Of a DNA stretch of 64,000 bases, positions 25,048-34,540 are shown piece by piece; the stretch's first letter is position 1; each line of letters begins with the position of its first letter. The stretch is from Candidatus Sulfotelmatobacter kueseliae (GTDB lineage Bacteria; Acidobacteriota; Terriglobia; Terriglobales; Acidobacteriaceae): assembly GCA_900290255.1 (NCBI GenBank), contig OMOD01000180.1, forward strand, positions 1-64,000, given 5' to 3'. Made by a program: the position numbers and the translations under genes. Under the pieces are notes generated by a model. It was given only the letters and a program-made list of their open reading frames with translations, did no database searches and was not told the DNA's origin.

Positions 25048-25326
25048 TCATTCTATGTCGGCGTCGAGCACGCGCTCCTGCTCCAGATAGTGCGACATGG
25101 CGTATTGGGCCAAAAGCGGCGTCTGCAGCCGGATTTCGGCACCGATCCATTCGCCTTTGGCGTGCGGCGCGTCCGGCGGATGGTTGCAGCGTCCGCCGCT
25201 GCCAAACTGCGGGCCAAAGTCGGCACTCTGAATCTGATCAAACTGATGGATCTCGCGCCAGGCGGCATCGCCGACGGTGCCGGTGACGTCAATCTTCAAT
25301 CTGACGATCGACATGATGTGGATCAA
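25048..25326 (-). CDS. Hypothetical protein, 92 residues
   Basis: Codon use (strong G/C in third position) and the protein-like sequence (MSIVRLKIDVTGTVGDAAWR, LQTPLLAQYAMSHYLEQERV) support a real gene despite a weak start; ATG at 25326 or 25314. No membrane segment or known motif. It lies last in the cytochrome-oxidase assembly cluster, separated from the DUF420 gene by a repeat element. Confidence 0.5.
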   Translation of the reverse strand: MIHIMSIVRLKIDVTGTVGDAAWREIHQFDQIQSADFGPQFGSGGRCNHPPDAPHAKGEWIGAEIRLQTPLLAQYAMSHYLEQERVLDADIE

Positions 25327-25413
25327 GATTTCCGATTGTCAATTTCCGATTGCCGATTGGATTCGACGCGCAATCGCAAATCGGCAATCGAAAATCGAAA
25401 ATCAAGAATGCGC
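25325..25413. repeat. Palindromic element rich in GATTGCCGATT
   Basis: An imperfect inverted repeat built from GATTTCCGATTG/CAATCGAAAATC-type words, with TTCCGATTGCCGATT against AATCGGCAATCGAAA. The TGA stop of the DUF420 gene (25402-25404) lies inside it. A similar element is at 33483-33563. Confidence 0.65.
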
Positions 25414-25836
25414 AAACCACTGGTACAGCATGAAGTAAACGATCACGCCGGTGACCGAAACGTACATCCACAGCGGCCAGGTCCAGCGCGCGATGGCACG
25501 ATGCTTGTCGTAGCGCGCCTTCAATCCGCGGCGCAGTGTCACGATGGCCAGCGGAACAATGAGAATGGCCAGGGTCACATGCGAAATCAGAATCGTAAAA
25601 TAAACCGGCCGCGACCATCCCTGGCCCAGAAAAAGAATATTTCCCACCTTGAAATGGAAGAATAAGTAGCATCCCAGAAACAATGCCGACGCGATCACTG
25701 CGGCAATCATGCAGGCGCGGTGCGCGGCGATCCGGCCGCGCGCGATCAGCGCGCGCCCCGTTAGCAGGAGCACAGCGCTGGTTCCGTTGAGAGTGGCGTT
25801 CAGGGCAGGGAAGAAGGCATATTGTTCGGGAATCAC
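25402..25836 (-). CDS. DUF420 membrane protein
   Basis: 144 residues from a GTG at 25836 that overlaps the permease stop as GTGA. Four membrane helices, with FPALNATLNGTSAVLLLTGR, AAHRACMIAAVIASALFLGC, RPVYFTILISHVTLAILIVP and the conserved H in HRAIARWTWPLWMYVSVTGV. DUF420 proteins sit in cytochrome c oxidase gene clusters and are thought to help its assembly. The stop codon is contributed by a palindromic repeat. Confidence 0.85.
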   Translation of the reverse strand: MIPEQYAFFPALNATLNGTSAVLLLTGRALIARGRIAAHRACMIAAVIASALFLGCYLFFHFKVGNILFLGQGWSRPVYFTILISHVTLAILIVPLAIVTLRRGLKARYDKHRAIARWTWPLWMYVSVTGVIVYFMLYQWFAHS

Positions 25837-26660
25837 GCGGCGGGCCTCGTGGTCCGGCGGTTGACCATCAGGAATGCCAGTCCGAACATGACCAGCGAAA
25901 ACAGAAGCAGCGTCGGCATGTCCGACGACAACGGAAAGCTTGTCTCCGCGCCGGGGTAAAGCAACCCGCGCAGTGCGTCCACGCCATATGTCAGGGGATT
26001 CACGATCATGATGACTTGAAGCCATTTGGAAGCGCCTGAAAGGCGGAACAATGCTCCAGATACCAGCCAGAGCGGGATCAGAAACAAGTTGACGATGCCG
26101 TGGAAGGCCTGTGATGAATCCATGGGCCAGGCGATGGCGAAGCCGAGAGCAGTCAGGGCAAACGATACTAGGAACACCACGACCCCGACCAGAAGCACCT
26201 GCACCGGATTCAAATGCACGCCGGCGAACGGAGCAAAGATCAGGAAAACCATGCCCTGCAAGGCGGCGAGCGTCGTCCCACCCAGCACCTTGCCGAGTAC
26301 AATCGCCGTCCGCGGCACAGGGGCAACCAGCACCGAAAGCAGAAACCCTTCTTTACGGTCTTCGATCACCGACATCATGGTGAAGATCGAGGTGAAGAGC
26401 ACGATCAGGATCAGTGTGCCGGGGTAGAAATAATCAAGATAGTGTTGCTGCCCCGCACCGCCCCCGGAACGAATCGAATTCCCGAATCCTGAGCCGAGAA
26501 CCAGCCAGAACACGAGTGGCGACGCGAGCACCCCCACGACGCGAGTCGGCTGCCTATAGAAACGCACGATCTCCCGCCACCAGAGCGTGAATGCAGGCAG
26601 CATCACACCCACGGATGCAGGCCGCTTGGGGCGCGCCAGAGTGGTTGCCGAAGTGGCCAT
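25833..26660 (-). CDS. ABC-2 type transporter permease
   Basis: 275 residues from ATG at 26660 (MATSATTLARPKRPASVGVM), 2 nt after the upstream stop. Six hydrophobic segments and the ABC-2 pattern: TLWWREIVRFYRQPTRVVGV, SVIEDRKEGFLLSVLVAPVP, TTLAALQGMVFLIFAPFAGV. It pairs with the ATPase at 27038-28066. Cargo is unknown; the position among oxidase-assembly genes suggests haem, copper or a membrane-protein task. Confidence 0.88.
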   Translation of the reverse strand: MATSATTLARPKRPASVGVMLPAFTLWWREIVRFYRQPTRVVGVLASPLVFWLVLGSGFGNSIRSGGGAGQQHYLDYFYPGTLILIVLFTSIFTMMSVIEDRKEGFLLSVLVAPVPRTAIVLGKVLGGTTLAALQGMVFLIFAPFAGVHLNPVQVLLVGVVVFLVSFALTALGFAIAWPMDSSQAFHGIVNLFLIPLWLVSGALFRLSGASKWLQVIMIVNPLTYGVDALRGLLYPGAETSFPLSSDMPTLLLFSLVMFGLAFLMVNRRTTRPAA

Positions 26661-26662
26661 TC

Positions 26663-26926
26663 TTAGCTCGCTTTCGCCGCCGGAGTCTTCGCCGGCGCCG
26701 CTTCCTTCTTGGAGAGGAATTTCAGCATTCCCCGATCGCGCATTTCCCAGTACGCGTTCAGCAGAAAGCAGGCCGACAACGCCAGCAGAATGAGGGTCAT
26801 AAAGAGCCCGTCCACTGTGGCCGAAGGCGGCCACAGCGTGATCATTCCGCTGACGAAAATCCAAGCCACGCCCAGCAAGGGCATCAGGCCAAGCACGAGA
26901 GAAAGTACCAGGATCATCGAACGCAA
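26663..26926 (-). CDS. Small membrane protein in the ABC cluster
   Basis: 87 residues, two membrane helices (MILVLSLVLGLMPLLGVAWI; LFMTLILLALSACFLLNAYW) and a basic, Ala/Pro-rich tail (KKEAAPAKTPAAKAS). It lies between ATPase and permease genes, 2 nt from the latter, so it is co-transcribed and may be an accessory part of the transporter. Confidence 0.7.
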   Translation of the reverse strand: MRSMILVLSLVLGLMPLLGVAWIFVSGMITLWPPSATVDGLFMTLILLALSACFLLNAYWEMRDRGMLKFLSKKEAAPAKTPAAKAS

Positions 26927-26962
26927 GCTACCTCCTTGTCAGCTGATGACGAACTTTAGCAA

Positions 26963-27030
26963 AGGAAGCGGGCCAGGCTCGCCCAGATCCTTCGTTTCGC
27001 AAGAAGCGCCTGCTCAGGATGACATCCACC
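26963..27030. repeat. Repeat remnant (GATCCTTCG...CTCAGGATGACA)
   Basis: AGATCCTTCG (26984-26993) and GCTCAGGATGACAT (27010 onward) are the ends of a common palindromic repeat in such genomes. It fills the gap between the ATPase and the small membrane gene. Confidence 0.45.
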
Positions 27031-27037
27031 CCGCAAG

Positions 27038-28066
27038 CTACCTCCTCTTTTTCTTCAGAATCGGCTCTTCAGAATCCTCTTCGCTGCCTTCACTCCAGAA
27101 TTTATGTCCCGTACGGTGGATGAACACATCTTCCAGCGCAGGCTTGCTGACCGAGACCGCCTGAATCTCTCCCGGAAACGCTTCGACTACGTCGGTGACA
27201 AACCGGTGGCCGCTCTCGCGCTCAATGCGCACTTGGTGACCCAGCACGGCAGTCTCCACGTGAAAGCGCGCCCGAATATGCTCGGCCAGCAAGGCCGCAT
27301 CCTGCGCGGCATCCAGGAGAACGACGTCGCCGCCGATCTCGCTCTTCAGTTCTGCGGGTGTGCCCAGCGCTACCAGGTTTCCTTCGTTCAGGATGGCCAG
27401 ACGGTCGCAGCGCTCGGCTTCTTCCATGAGGTGCGTCGTAACCAGCACGGAGACATGCTCCTCATCGCGCAGAATCCGCAAGTATTGCCACAGGTCGCGG
27501 CGCGCTCCCGGATCAAGCCCGGTCGTCGGCTCATCCAGCAGCAGAACGCCGGGGTGGTGCAAGAGTCCCTTGGCGAGCTCAATGCGGCGCTGCATGCCAC
27601 CGGAGAACGTCTCAACCCGCTCCTTGGCACGGTCGGCCAGGCCTACCCGCGCCAGAATCTCCGCGATACGTTTTCTTAATGCCGCGCCGTGAAGACCGTA
27701 CAAGTGCCCCTGATGCCACAGGTTCTCATAGGCGGTCAGCTTGGGATCGACACTCTGCGCCTGAAACACCACGCCAATCTGGCGTCGCAAGCCGGCTGCG
27801 TCCTGAGCCGCGTCGTATCCCAGGATCACAGCGCGGCCGGCCGTGGGCAGCATCAGGGTTGAGAGAATGCGGAACAGGGTGGTCTTCCCGCTGCCGTTCG
27901 GACCGAGCAGGCCGAACAGTTCCGCCGGCCTGACCTCAAACGACACTCCGTTCAACGCCGTCCGGTTCTCGTAACGATGGACGAGATTCTCGACGGAAAT
28001 AACAGGTATGGAAGTGCGGCCCACTTCCGGGTCGGGATCAGCAAGCGTGACGGCTTTCGAGACCAA
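27038..28066 (-). CDS. ABC transporter ATP-binding protein (DrrA/NatA-type)
   Basis: 342 residues. Walker A LLGPNGSGKTTLFRIL, Q-loop VVFQAQSVD, signature ETFSGGMQRRIELAKGL, Walker B VLLLDEPTTGLDP and H-loop LVTTHLMEEA. The C-terminal 100 residues are the extra domain of DrrA-like exporters (ALEDVFIHRTGHKF). The start is a TTG at 28066 with GGGGAG 6 nt upstream; an internal ATG would cut the fold. It drives the permease at 25833. Confidence 0.92.
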   Translation of the reverse strand: MVSKAVTLADPDPEVGRTSIPVISVENLVHRYENRTALNGVSFEVRPAELFGLLGPNGSGKTTLFRILSTLMLPTAGRAVILGYDAAQDAAGLRRQIGVVFQAQSVDPKLTAYENLWHQGHLYGLHGAALRKRIAEILARVGLADRAKERVETFSGGMQRRIELAKGLLHHPGVLLLDEPTTGLDPGARRDLWQYLRILRDEEHVSVLVTTHLMEEAERCDRLAILNEGNLVALGTPAELKSEIGGDVVLLDAAQDAALLAEHIRARFHVETAVLGHQVRIERESGHRFVTDVVEAFPGEIQAVSVSKPALEDVFIHRTGHKFWSEGSEEDSEEPILKKKRR

Positions 28067-28195
28067 AAGAACTCCCCAGCAACTCTATCCAGTGTACGAC
28101 ATTGTGCGCGAAACCGAGGCAGGGTACGCGATGGCTTGTAAAGTACGGTCACCGGCGATAGGCCGTGCCGCGTAAATTGGAGCCTTACCACCCAC

Positions 28196-29140
28196 TCAGG
28201 CGACCGATGCATCCCGTTGCGCCTGTGGCAGCCTTTCCTCAAATGCCACTGGGACATGTCTCCAGACCTGGATGGCCAGAATTACCGTGGTCGCCAACAG
28301 CGTCGCCCCGACGGCAACGTGGGCCACGGTGGAAACGACCATGGGGAACTCAGGCTGGGCCGCATCGCGGCCCCAGTCCACGCGCGTCACGAAAGCGGCA
28401 AAGCCGAGGCAGAGCTGGGTGACGACGAGCCCCAGCATGAGAATCGCGGGCCGGCGGACGGCTTCGATATTGGCGTGGGCCGTGAGGGCCCGAACCGCCG
28501 TCCACACCAACACGATCGAGACAACGATGGCATTCAGGACGTGCGGCCACCAACTCATGCCATGATGGCGGAACATTCCGCCCAGAATCAGCTGCACATA
28601 GAGCACAAACAGAGAAAGCAAGGTCAAGGTGAACAGGCTGGGGCGGCGCGTATCGAACTCCACGCGCGGCTGCTCCTCGACCCAGCGACGCCCGGTAAAG
28701 ACCGCAATGGCCACTGCGATGCAGAAGAAAGTCTGCGCTACGGCAGCGTGCGCCGTGGAAACGGCAGGAGGCTGAAAGAGCAGAACTGTCAAGCCGCCGA
28801 GGATCGCCTGCGCGACGACCGTGCAGAAAGCGCCAATCGCCAGCCAGCGCAACCAGCGCCGGCGCTCGATCAGCAGAGTCCAAGCGGCGATCGTGAGCGT
28901 AAGGGTAAGCAGGGAACCAGCCAGCATGCGATGAGTCCACTCGTAGCGAATCCCGCCGACAAAAGACGGCACTCTGACGAGATAGCCGAATGAAGTGGGC
29001 CAGTCGGGCACGGACAACCCGGCGTCATTGCTGGTCACGAGCGCGCCGGCGGTGATGACCACCAGGGTCGCGGAGGCCGTAAACACGGCGAACAAATGAT
29101 GAGCTCGATGGTACGGGGTCTGGATGGTTTTGAGAGTCAT
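28196..29140 (-). CDS. ctaA: Haem A synthase, COX15/CtaA family
   Basis: 314 residues with eight hydrophobic segments. Haem-ligand histidines lie in YEWTHRMLAGSLL, VSTAHAAVAQTFF, MFRHHGMSWWPHVLNA and VSTVAHVAVG; SNDAGLSVPDWPTSFGYLV is the family start motif. It oxidises haem O to haem A in the membrane for aa3-type oxidases. It lies between a cupredoxin lipoprotein and the ABC/DUF420 genes, all on one strand, as in oxidase-assembly clusters. No oxidase subunits are in the window. Confidence 0.93.
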   Translation of the reverse strand: MTLKTIQTPYHRAHHLFAVFTASATLVVITAGALVTSNDAGLSVPDWPTSFGYLVRVPSFVGGIRYEWTHRMLAGSLLTLTLTIAAWTLLIERRRWLRWLAIGAFCTVVAQAILGGLTVLLFQPPAVSTAHAAVAQTFFCIAVAIAVFTGRRWVEEQPRVEFDTRRPSLFTLTLLSLFVLYVQLILGGMFRHHGMSWWPHVLNAIVVSIVLVWTAVRALTAHANIEAVRRPAILMLGLVVTQLCLGFAAFVTRVDWGRDAAQPEFPMVVSTVAHVAVGATLLATTVILAIQVWRHVPVAFEERLPQAQRDASVA

Positions 29141-29281
29141 GGTGCTCGGGTAAGGAAGGCTCAGGAAGGCGGAGACCGCACCGCCGCCGATTCAAAAGAG
29201 CGGAGCAGACCGCACACCGGACGCGGCCTGCCCGACCAACCCGCTATTCTACCAAACCGTCATTTTGCCAAACCAGAGCGG

Positions 29282-30067
29282 CTAGTCGGCCGACGGTTTG
29301 AAAGTCTGATCCACAGTCTTGGCTTCTTTTGCCGCGACGGTGATTTTCTGGTCCTGCTCCCCTAGTTTTTCATGCACGAAGGCCAGCGTGTAATCGCCAG
29401 GTGGCAAGCCCTTGATTTCATATTTTCCGTCTTTGCCCGTGACCGCATAAAACGGGTTCTTGACCACGTTGACGTACATTTTCATCCAAGGATGCTGGTT
29501 GCACTTGACCGGCAGCATGACCTCTTCGCGGGCGAAGGTCTTCTCAATCGCCGGGGAAGAGGGCGGCTGCGACTCGTTCCACTCCCGGTTGTCCTTCGGC
29601 TGGGGATGGATGTTGTGCGTGGTCGGATCATCGTTCTTGATCTGGACGGTCTGCCCCACCATCACTCCCAGAACGTGCGGATGATAACGGCAGCCCTGCT
29701 GGTCAAGCACGACTGGGTCTTTGGGAACATCGAAAGTCCGGCTGCCCAGGCCGTCCTTCACGTAAACGAAAACGTTGGCCAGATCACCGCCCGCGACCGC
29801 GATGTTCTCCGCCTCGTTCATGCCCTTGCAACCCGGATCCTGGCTCATGTCAATCTTCTGTGCTTTGGGTGCCGTGCCATCGAACTTGACGGTGCCGTTG
29901 ATGGTGGCCACTGTCGCGGGATCAATGGGGGTAGCCGCTGGTTGCTCGGCCGTCGGACCGGCAGCCGGCGCTTCCTCTTTCTTGCTGCATGCCGCCAGTA
30001 CGATTAACCCGCACAGGACCAACATGCTGATCATCATCATCCCTGCCCAAGTTGTTCTGCTCTTCAT
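29282..30067 (-). CDS. Lipoprotein with cupredoxin-like and carboxypeptidase-regulatory domains
   Basis: 261 residues from ATG at 30067 (AAGGG upstream). Signal with lipobox (VLAAC), then an Ala/Pro linker. Residues about 60-200 resemble a type 1 copper domain: NDDPTTHNIH gives the first His, and PVKCNQHPWMKMYV the Cys-His-Met ligands. A CarboxypepD-reg-like beta-sandwich follows (TGKDGKYEIKGLPPGDYTLA). It follows the octahaem cytochrome gene by 109 bp, so an electron-carrier or copper-handling role near the bc complex is likely. Confidence 0.78.
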   Translation of the reverse strand: MKSRTTWAGMMMISMLVLCGLIVLAACSKKEEAPAAGPTAEQPAATPIDPATVATINGTVKFDGTAPKAQKIDMSQDPGCKGMNEAENIAVAGGDLANVFVYVKDGLGSRTFDVPKDPVVLDQQGCRYHPHVLGVMVGQTVQIKNDDPTTHNIHPQPKDNREWNESQPPSSPAIEKTFAREEVMLPVKCNQHPWMKMYVNVVKNPFYAVTGKDGKYEIKGLPPGDYTLAFVHEKLGEQDQKITVAAKEAKTVDQTFKPSAD

Positions 30068-30106
30068 GGTGTCGCCCTTTCTGTACGTTGTCACTACTGT
30101 TGGTTT

Positions 30107-30165
30107 GGTCATTCCGAGCGAGCCGGAGCGAAGGATACGGCCAGCGCGAGGAACCTGCTTTTCTG
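30107..30165. repeat. Palindromic element remnant, GTCATTCCGA type
   Basis: GGTCATTCCGAGCG at 30107-30120 and GCGAGGAACCTGCTTTTCT from about 30146 match the 22332 element. The distal inverted end is missing. It lies between the cupredoxin and octahaem genes. Confidence 0.6.
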
Positions 30166-30176
30166 ACGTGCGAATT

Positions 30177-33100
30177 CTACCGCGAACCTCCACTGGATGC
30201 TCGATGTTCATCCACGGCCGCCTGTTTCCGTTGAGCAGCGGGACGAGCGACGGCCGCCCTCGCCCGTGGCATGGCCGCAGCGACCCGCCGCTGCTCTTCC
30301 GGTGTTAGCTGAAAGATATAGTCCACCAGCAGCTTGCGATGGTCCCCTTGATATCCGTTAAATGACGGCGGTGTCGGCCCGGCAAAAACCCACTGATTGT
30401 TAACCTGCTTGAACAATCCCGAAGGCATCGAGGTACCTGGGCTCACCGCCTGCGGATCGCTAATCCAGCGTTCTACCCAATCCGGCTTCAGGCGTTCTTT
30501 TGCCAGCAGGAAGTTGGGCGCGGTTGCGATCTTGTCGTGTGCTGGATCACCCGTAGCGTGGCACTTCAAACAAGGTGCCCCGGTACTCGAAAACAGGCTC
30601 CGCGCCATGTCCGTTTCCTTCGCCGTGAGTACGGGCACCTCCTCGGGAATATATGGTATCGGTTGCTGCGACAAAGCTTGAAAGAACCGTACCAGCTTGC
30701 GCAGTTCGTCGTCGGAAAACGAAAACGTCGGCATGCGAACCTTCAAATAGGGCCGCACACCGTTCCGGTTTGTGTCGGTGGTGCTCAGCGCCGGATTGGA
30801 CAAAAACTTCCGCAGCCACTCGGGATCAACCCGTGCGCCCTCAGTCAGCAGCTTGGGCGGCAACTGCTCTTGTACGTCCTGGTACTGCTTCAGCCCCATC
30901 AGAATGGTTCGCTGGCCCGGGATGAACTGGTGGCATCCCATGCAGTTGTACTTCCTGATAATCCACCAGCCTTCCTGAATGTCGTGCCGCGCGTCGCCCG
31001 GCTTGTATTGATAGCTGGTGGGCAGGGAAGTCTCCTGGCTGCCCATCAGGAATGTCGTGAGGTCGAGCACCTGCTCTTTCGTCAAATGCAGGTTCGGCAT
31101 GCGCAGAACCTCGGTCTCGCTCTTCACCATGCCCTGGTCATAAACATTCGGCTCGGCGAGTTTGTGTTCGAAAAATTCCTTGTGATCGTACCAGGGCTCG
31201 GTAGCCGGACCGTCCGGCAGGCGTGCCAGATCGTCCTTGTCTTTGATGGGCTCTGCATTCTTGCCGCCTCGTTGGGCCACTTCGGTGAACAGCGCAAAGT
31301 CCAGACGCTCGATTGGCTTGCTTCCTTCGAACGTCAATTCCGTGCCGATGCGGCCTTCATCTTCGAAGCCCGCAATCTCGTGGCACCCGGCACATCCGTA
31401 GAACCGCACCCACTTCTTACCTTCGTCCTTCAGCGCGGGATCATCCATGAACGCTGCATTCGCATACGACGAAGGCTCCCGCTTCTTCTGTGTCATCAAA
31501 TACGTCGCGATGTCTTCCGCATCCTCCGGACTCAGCCGCAGGCTGGGCATAACCGTCATGTTCTGCACTTGCAGTTCGTGGCCGTCGTTGGGGCAGCGGC
31601 TATGCTCGAGATCGAACTGGTAGGGAAGTCCCTTCTTGGCGTAATCCTCCGGGCCGATATCTTTCTTCTCGTACGGGCAATAGGGCCGCGTGCGCTCGCG
31701 CGCATTGTGGATCCAGCGGACGAGGTAGTCGAAATTCGCCTTTTCGCCCTCGCGCGTCAGATTGGCGGCGAACGTGCCGCCCTGCATCTGATCGCCCTCG
31801 CCAATGGAGTGACAGGCCAGACAACCGCGGGTCTCAAACAGTTCCTTGCCGTGTGCGGCATTTCCCGGCTTGTGCTTGGGCGGCGCATCGGTGAGTCCCG
31901 ATTGCCAGATGTACGCCGAGATGGCCTGAATCTGATGCTCGGTCAAGCGGAAGTTCGGCATCTTCGTCGTCGGACGGAAATCCGACGGCTTCTTCAGCCA
32001 CACCGGAATCCAGTTCTTGTTCACCTTGAGCCGTATGTCTTTGAGATTCGGGCCTACTTTCTTCTGATCTTGCATCAGGCTGTGCGACTCGAAATCGAGC
32101 TGCTGCAGACGCCCGTCCAGCTTGCTGTTCGCGACTTTCAAGTCAACGGCTTTGCCATTGAGCGTATTGGCTTCTTCGTTAGTCTCGGCGGCGTCGGCCT
32201 GCTTCATCAGGTAGGCGGTCTGCTTCAGGTTGTCAGTTTTCTGAGATTCAATCTGCTTGATCTGCTGGCCGATCGCGTTCAGCTGTTCGGGTTCCTTGTC
32301 GTAGCCTTCATAGCGATGGCAGCCCATGCAGCCCTTCTGGCGGAACAGATCTTTGCCGTCGTTGATGGTTTGCCACTGCACATCTCCGCTGACCAGCACC
32401 ATGTCCGCGGCATGGCAAGTCTGGCAGCCGGCCTGAGCATTCTGTTTCGGATAGAGCGGCCACAGCCAGTGCTCATAATTTCCATGCGCCTTCTCGACGC
32501 TCGTTGTTGCTCGGCCATTGCCCTGGTGGCAGGGCGAGCAGCCGAACTTTTCAGGATCGTGAATGCCGAGCAATTCCGGTTCAGGATGGCTCACGAACGC
32601 CTGCGCGTACTGGTCGGGCTTCTTCTCGCCCCGGGGCGTCATGGCAGCCTCGGTGATCTTCGCCGGTTCGCGCGCATTCAGGTGGCATGATTCGCAGCGG
32701 TCGACAATATTGGCCTCGGCCACGTTGATTTGGACGATCTGGGCATCCCAGTCCGAAACTTTCTTCTTCAACCCGTCAATTTGCTGCGGAGTCAGGTCGA
32801 CCATGTGGTCCGCCACGTACTCATCCATCTTGGCTCGGGCAGCAGTGGCCGGCTTCAGCACCGTGCCCAGTTCCAGGCTCAACTTGGTTTTCTCGTCGCG
32901 GATTTCGTTGTAGGTTTCTTCCAATTGCTGGAAGTTAAACTTCTTTCTGCTGCCATCGGGGAACTCGACGGGCGCAAGCTCTGCTTTGTAATCGTCGATC
33001 TCTTTCTGCTTGCTGGCCTTTCCCGAGGCGCTGGTCGCCGTTTCCCATTCGTAAGTCAGGGCGTTCACGTAGGCGCGGCGGTCGGTAAAGACACTCTGCA

Positions 33101-33446
33101 CCGCGAGTAGCCGGGCGCTGGCGTCATCGAGCTTGGCACGTACATCTGCCGCCTGGGCCTTCGTATCCTGATAGGCCTTCTCATAAGCCTGCATCAATGC
33201 AACGTATTCCAGGTTTTTCTCTACGTCGTTCTGCGATGTTGTTGATTTGGACCGCGCCGTGTTCAGAAACGCGCTGTAGCGCTCTTTCCACTTGTCCTGG
33301 AACTCCTTCCACGGCCGCTGTCCCCAAGCTTCGTCCCACAAGGCCCAGAACAGAGTAGCGATCAGTATCACCGTGGCGATTACATAATGCGGGGCGTACG
33401 ACTTGCTGGTGATCGGATCCTGCTCGGGCATAGGTTTGTCGGGCAC
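30177..33446 (-). CDS. Giant octahaem c-type cytochrome of the bc-type complex
   Basis: 1089 residues from a GTG start (GAGGG upstream). One N-terminal membrane anchor (about 20-36), then a long helical, probably coiled-coil stretch (75-245). Eight CxxCH haem sites follow: C251, C303, C341, C373, C542, C685, C835 and C959. A second helical stretch (about 385-460) separates sites 4 and 5; several methionine-rich MPNFR/MPSLR motifs may give sixth ligands. It follows Rieske and split cytochrome b genes, so it should take electrons from the bc complex, replacing cytochrome c1. I know no close family by name. Confidence 0.88.
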   Translation of the reverse strand: MPDKPMPEQDPITSKSYAPHYVIATVILIATLFWALWDEAWGQRPWKEFQDKWKERYSAFLNTARSKSTTSQNDVEKNLEYVALMQAYEKAYQDTKAQAADVRAKLDDASARLLAVQSVFTDRRAYVNALTYEWETATSASGKASKQKEIDDYKAELAPVEFPDGSRKKFNFQQLEETYNEIRDEKTKLSLELGTVLKPATAARAKMDEYVADHMVDLTPQQIDGLKKKVSDWDAQIVQINVAEANIVDRCESCHLNAREPAKITEAAMTPRGEKKPDQYAQAFVSHPEPELLGIHDPEKFGCSPCHQGNGRATTSVEKAHGNYEHWLWPLYPKQNAQAGCQTCHAADMVLVSGDVQWQTINDGKDLFRQKGCMGCHRYEGYDKEPEQLNAIGQQIKQIESQKTDNLKQTAYLMKQADAAETNEEANTLNGKAVDLKVANSKLDGRLQQLDFESHSLMQDQKKVGPNLKDIRLKVNKNWIPVWLKKPSDFRPTTKMPNFRLTEHQIQAISAYIWQSGLTDAPPKHKPGNAAHGKELFETRGCLACHSIGEGDQMQGGTFAANLTREGEKANFDYLVRWIHNARERTRPYCPYEKKDIGPEDYAKKGLPYQFDLEHSRCPNDGHELQVQNMTVMPSLRLSPEDAEDIATYLMTQKKREPSSYANAAFMDDPALKDEGKKWVRFYGCAGCHEIAGFEDEGRIGTELTFEGSKPIERLDFALFTEVAQRGGKNAEPIKDKDDLARLPDGPATEPWYDHKEFFEHKLAEPNVYDQGMVKSETEVLRMPNLHLTKEQVLDLTTFLMGSQETSLPTSYQYKPGDARHDIQEGWWIIRKYNCMGCHQFIPGQRTILMGLKQYQDVQEQLPPKLLTEGARVDPEWLRKFLSNPALSTTDTNRNGVRPYLKVRMPTFSFSDDELRKLVRFFQALSQQPIPYIPEEVPVLTAKETDMARSLFSSTGAPCLKCHATGDPAHDKIATAPNFLLAKERLKPDWVERWISDPQAVSPGTSMPSGLFKQVNNQWVFAGPTPPSFNGYQGDHRKLLVDYIFQLTPEEQRRVAAAMPRARAAVARPAAQRKQAAVDEHRASSGGSR

Positions 33447-33482
33447 TGAATCTTTTCCCTCTAGTTGGTTAGCAAAACGATT

Positions 33483-33563
33483 TCAGACTTGAGATTGCAG
33501 ATTTCAAATTGGAGGTCGCGAATCTGCCGATCGCGCGCCTGAATCTGCAATCTGAAATCTCTT
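33483..33563. repeat. Palindromic element rich in GATTGCAGATT
   Basis: Inverted words GAGATTGCAGATTT and GAATCTGCAATCTGAAATC flank a short centre. Same style as 25325-25413. It lies between the cytochrome b C-half and octahaem genes. Confidence 0.6.
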
Positions 33564-33571
33564 CGATCTCC

Positions 33572-34519
33572 TCACACGTTGAACCACGGCGTAATCCAAA
33601 CGTACTTGATGTGCCACAAAAGGCGCAGGCCCATCTTGATCGGCAGGGCAACCATGGTCAGCAGAAAGAACTGCATAATGGAAAACTGCAGCAGGCTCAT
33701 TCGCCGGAAATCCTTCGCCATGCGGCGCCGGAACAGCGAGTACACCATCCCGCCGCCCAGCAGGTAGTACCCGCCCACGACGATCGCGCCGAAAACTCCC
33801 TTCGCCCAATTGGAGGTGATCGGGCCACCCAGCCAGCGCGGAACTTCGTCCGGCAAGTCGCGGTTCACCTCATAGATCAAGCGGTTGTGATCCCAGGTCT
33901 GGCCGGGCCAGAACCACTGCCATCCCGGACCACGAATGAATGTGCCAATCATGATCATTGAGACCCACAGAATGATGAAGCCAAAAAGAAACGTCGAAAT
34001 CGAGAAGCGCCGCTGCTTCCACGTGTAATATCCGCCGCCCAGCGGATTGGTATCAATGTAGGGGATCACCATCAGCCCGATGATGATCATGGTCGGCATG
34101 ACTACGCCGGCGATCCACGGATCGAAATAAACCAGCATTTCCTGCAGCCCGAGAAAGTACCACGGCGCTTTCGCCGGATTCATCGTCAGGTTGGGATTCG
34201 CAGGTTCTTCCAGCGGAGCGTTCAGCGTGATCGACCAGATCATCAGAATGATGGTGACGATGATCGCGCCTAGAAATTCAATGCGCAGCAGAAACGGCCA
34301 GACATGCACTTCCTTCTGCCAGCCGGGTTTGAAGGGCCAGGTCTTGCGATGATGCGTCTTGGCCATTTCCGGATCGGCCTCAAGCTGCTCGATCAACTGG
34401 TCGTTGGCCCGCGCCTGCTTCACCGCCAGATAAATGTAGAAGGCAAGCAGCGGCATCAAGCCCACGATGGGCACGTTGTCCGGGGCCGAGCAAATTTCCC
34501 AAAGTTGTCGCCAATCCAT
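33572..34519 (-). CDS. Cytochrome b C-terminal half (subunit IV-like)
   Basis: 315 residues from ATG 34519 (GGAGAA 6 nt upstream). A frame continuing to 34651 is only translated repeat sequence. It starts with a membrane helix (VGLMPLLAFYIYLAVKQ), then the cytochrome b C-domain: FKPGWQKEVHVWPFLLRIEF, NPAKAPWYFLGLQEMLVYF (PEWY-like PWYF motif at the quinol site), MIIIGLMVIPYIDTNPLGGG. Several further helices follow. It completes the quinol oxidation site with the N-half encoded upstream. Confidence 0.9.
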   Translation of the reverse strand: MDWRQLWEICSAPDNVPIVGLMPLLAFYIYLAVKQARANDQLIEQLEADPEMAKTHHRKTWPFKPGWQKEVHVWPFLLRIEFLGAIIVTIILMIWSITLNAPLEEPANPNLTMNPAKAPWYFLGLQEMLVYFDPWIAGVVMPTMIIIGLMVIPYIDTNPLGGGYYTWKQRRFSISTFLFGFIILWVSMIMIGTFIRGPGWQWFWPGQTWDHNRLIYEVNRDLPDEVPRWLGGPITSNWAKGVFGAIVVGGYYLLGGGMVYSLFRRRMAKDFRRMSLLQFSIMQFFLLTMVALPIKMGLRLLWHIKYVWITPWFNV

Positions 34520-34540
34520 AGATTCTCCAACAACCATGTA

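Noticed and set aside
24999-25665. Plus-strand frame of 213 residues at 25024
   Set aside because: Runs through a palindromic repeat and is antisense to the DUF420 gene and a better minus-strand frame.
30537-32690. 717-residue plus-strand frame opposite the octahaem cytochrome
   Set aside because: Shadow frame; all CxxCH motifs and a proper start are on the minus strand.
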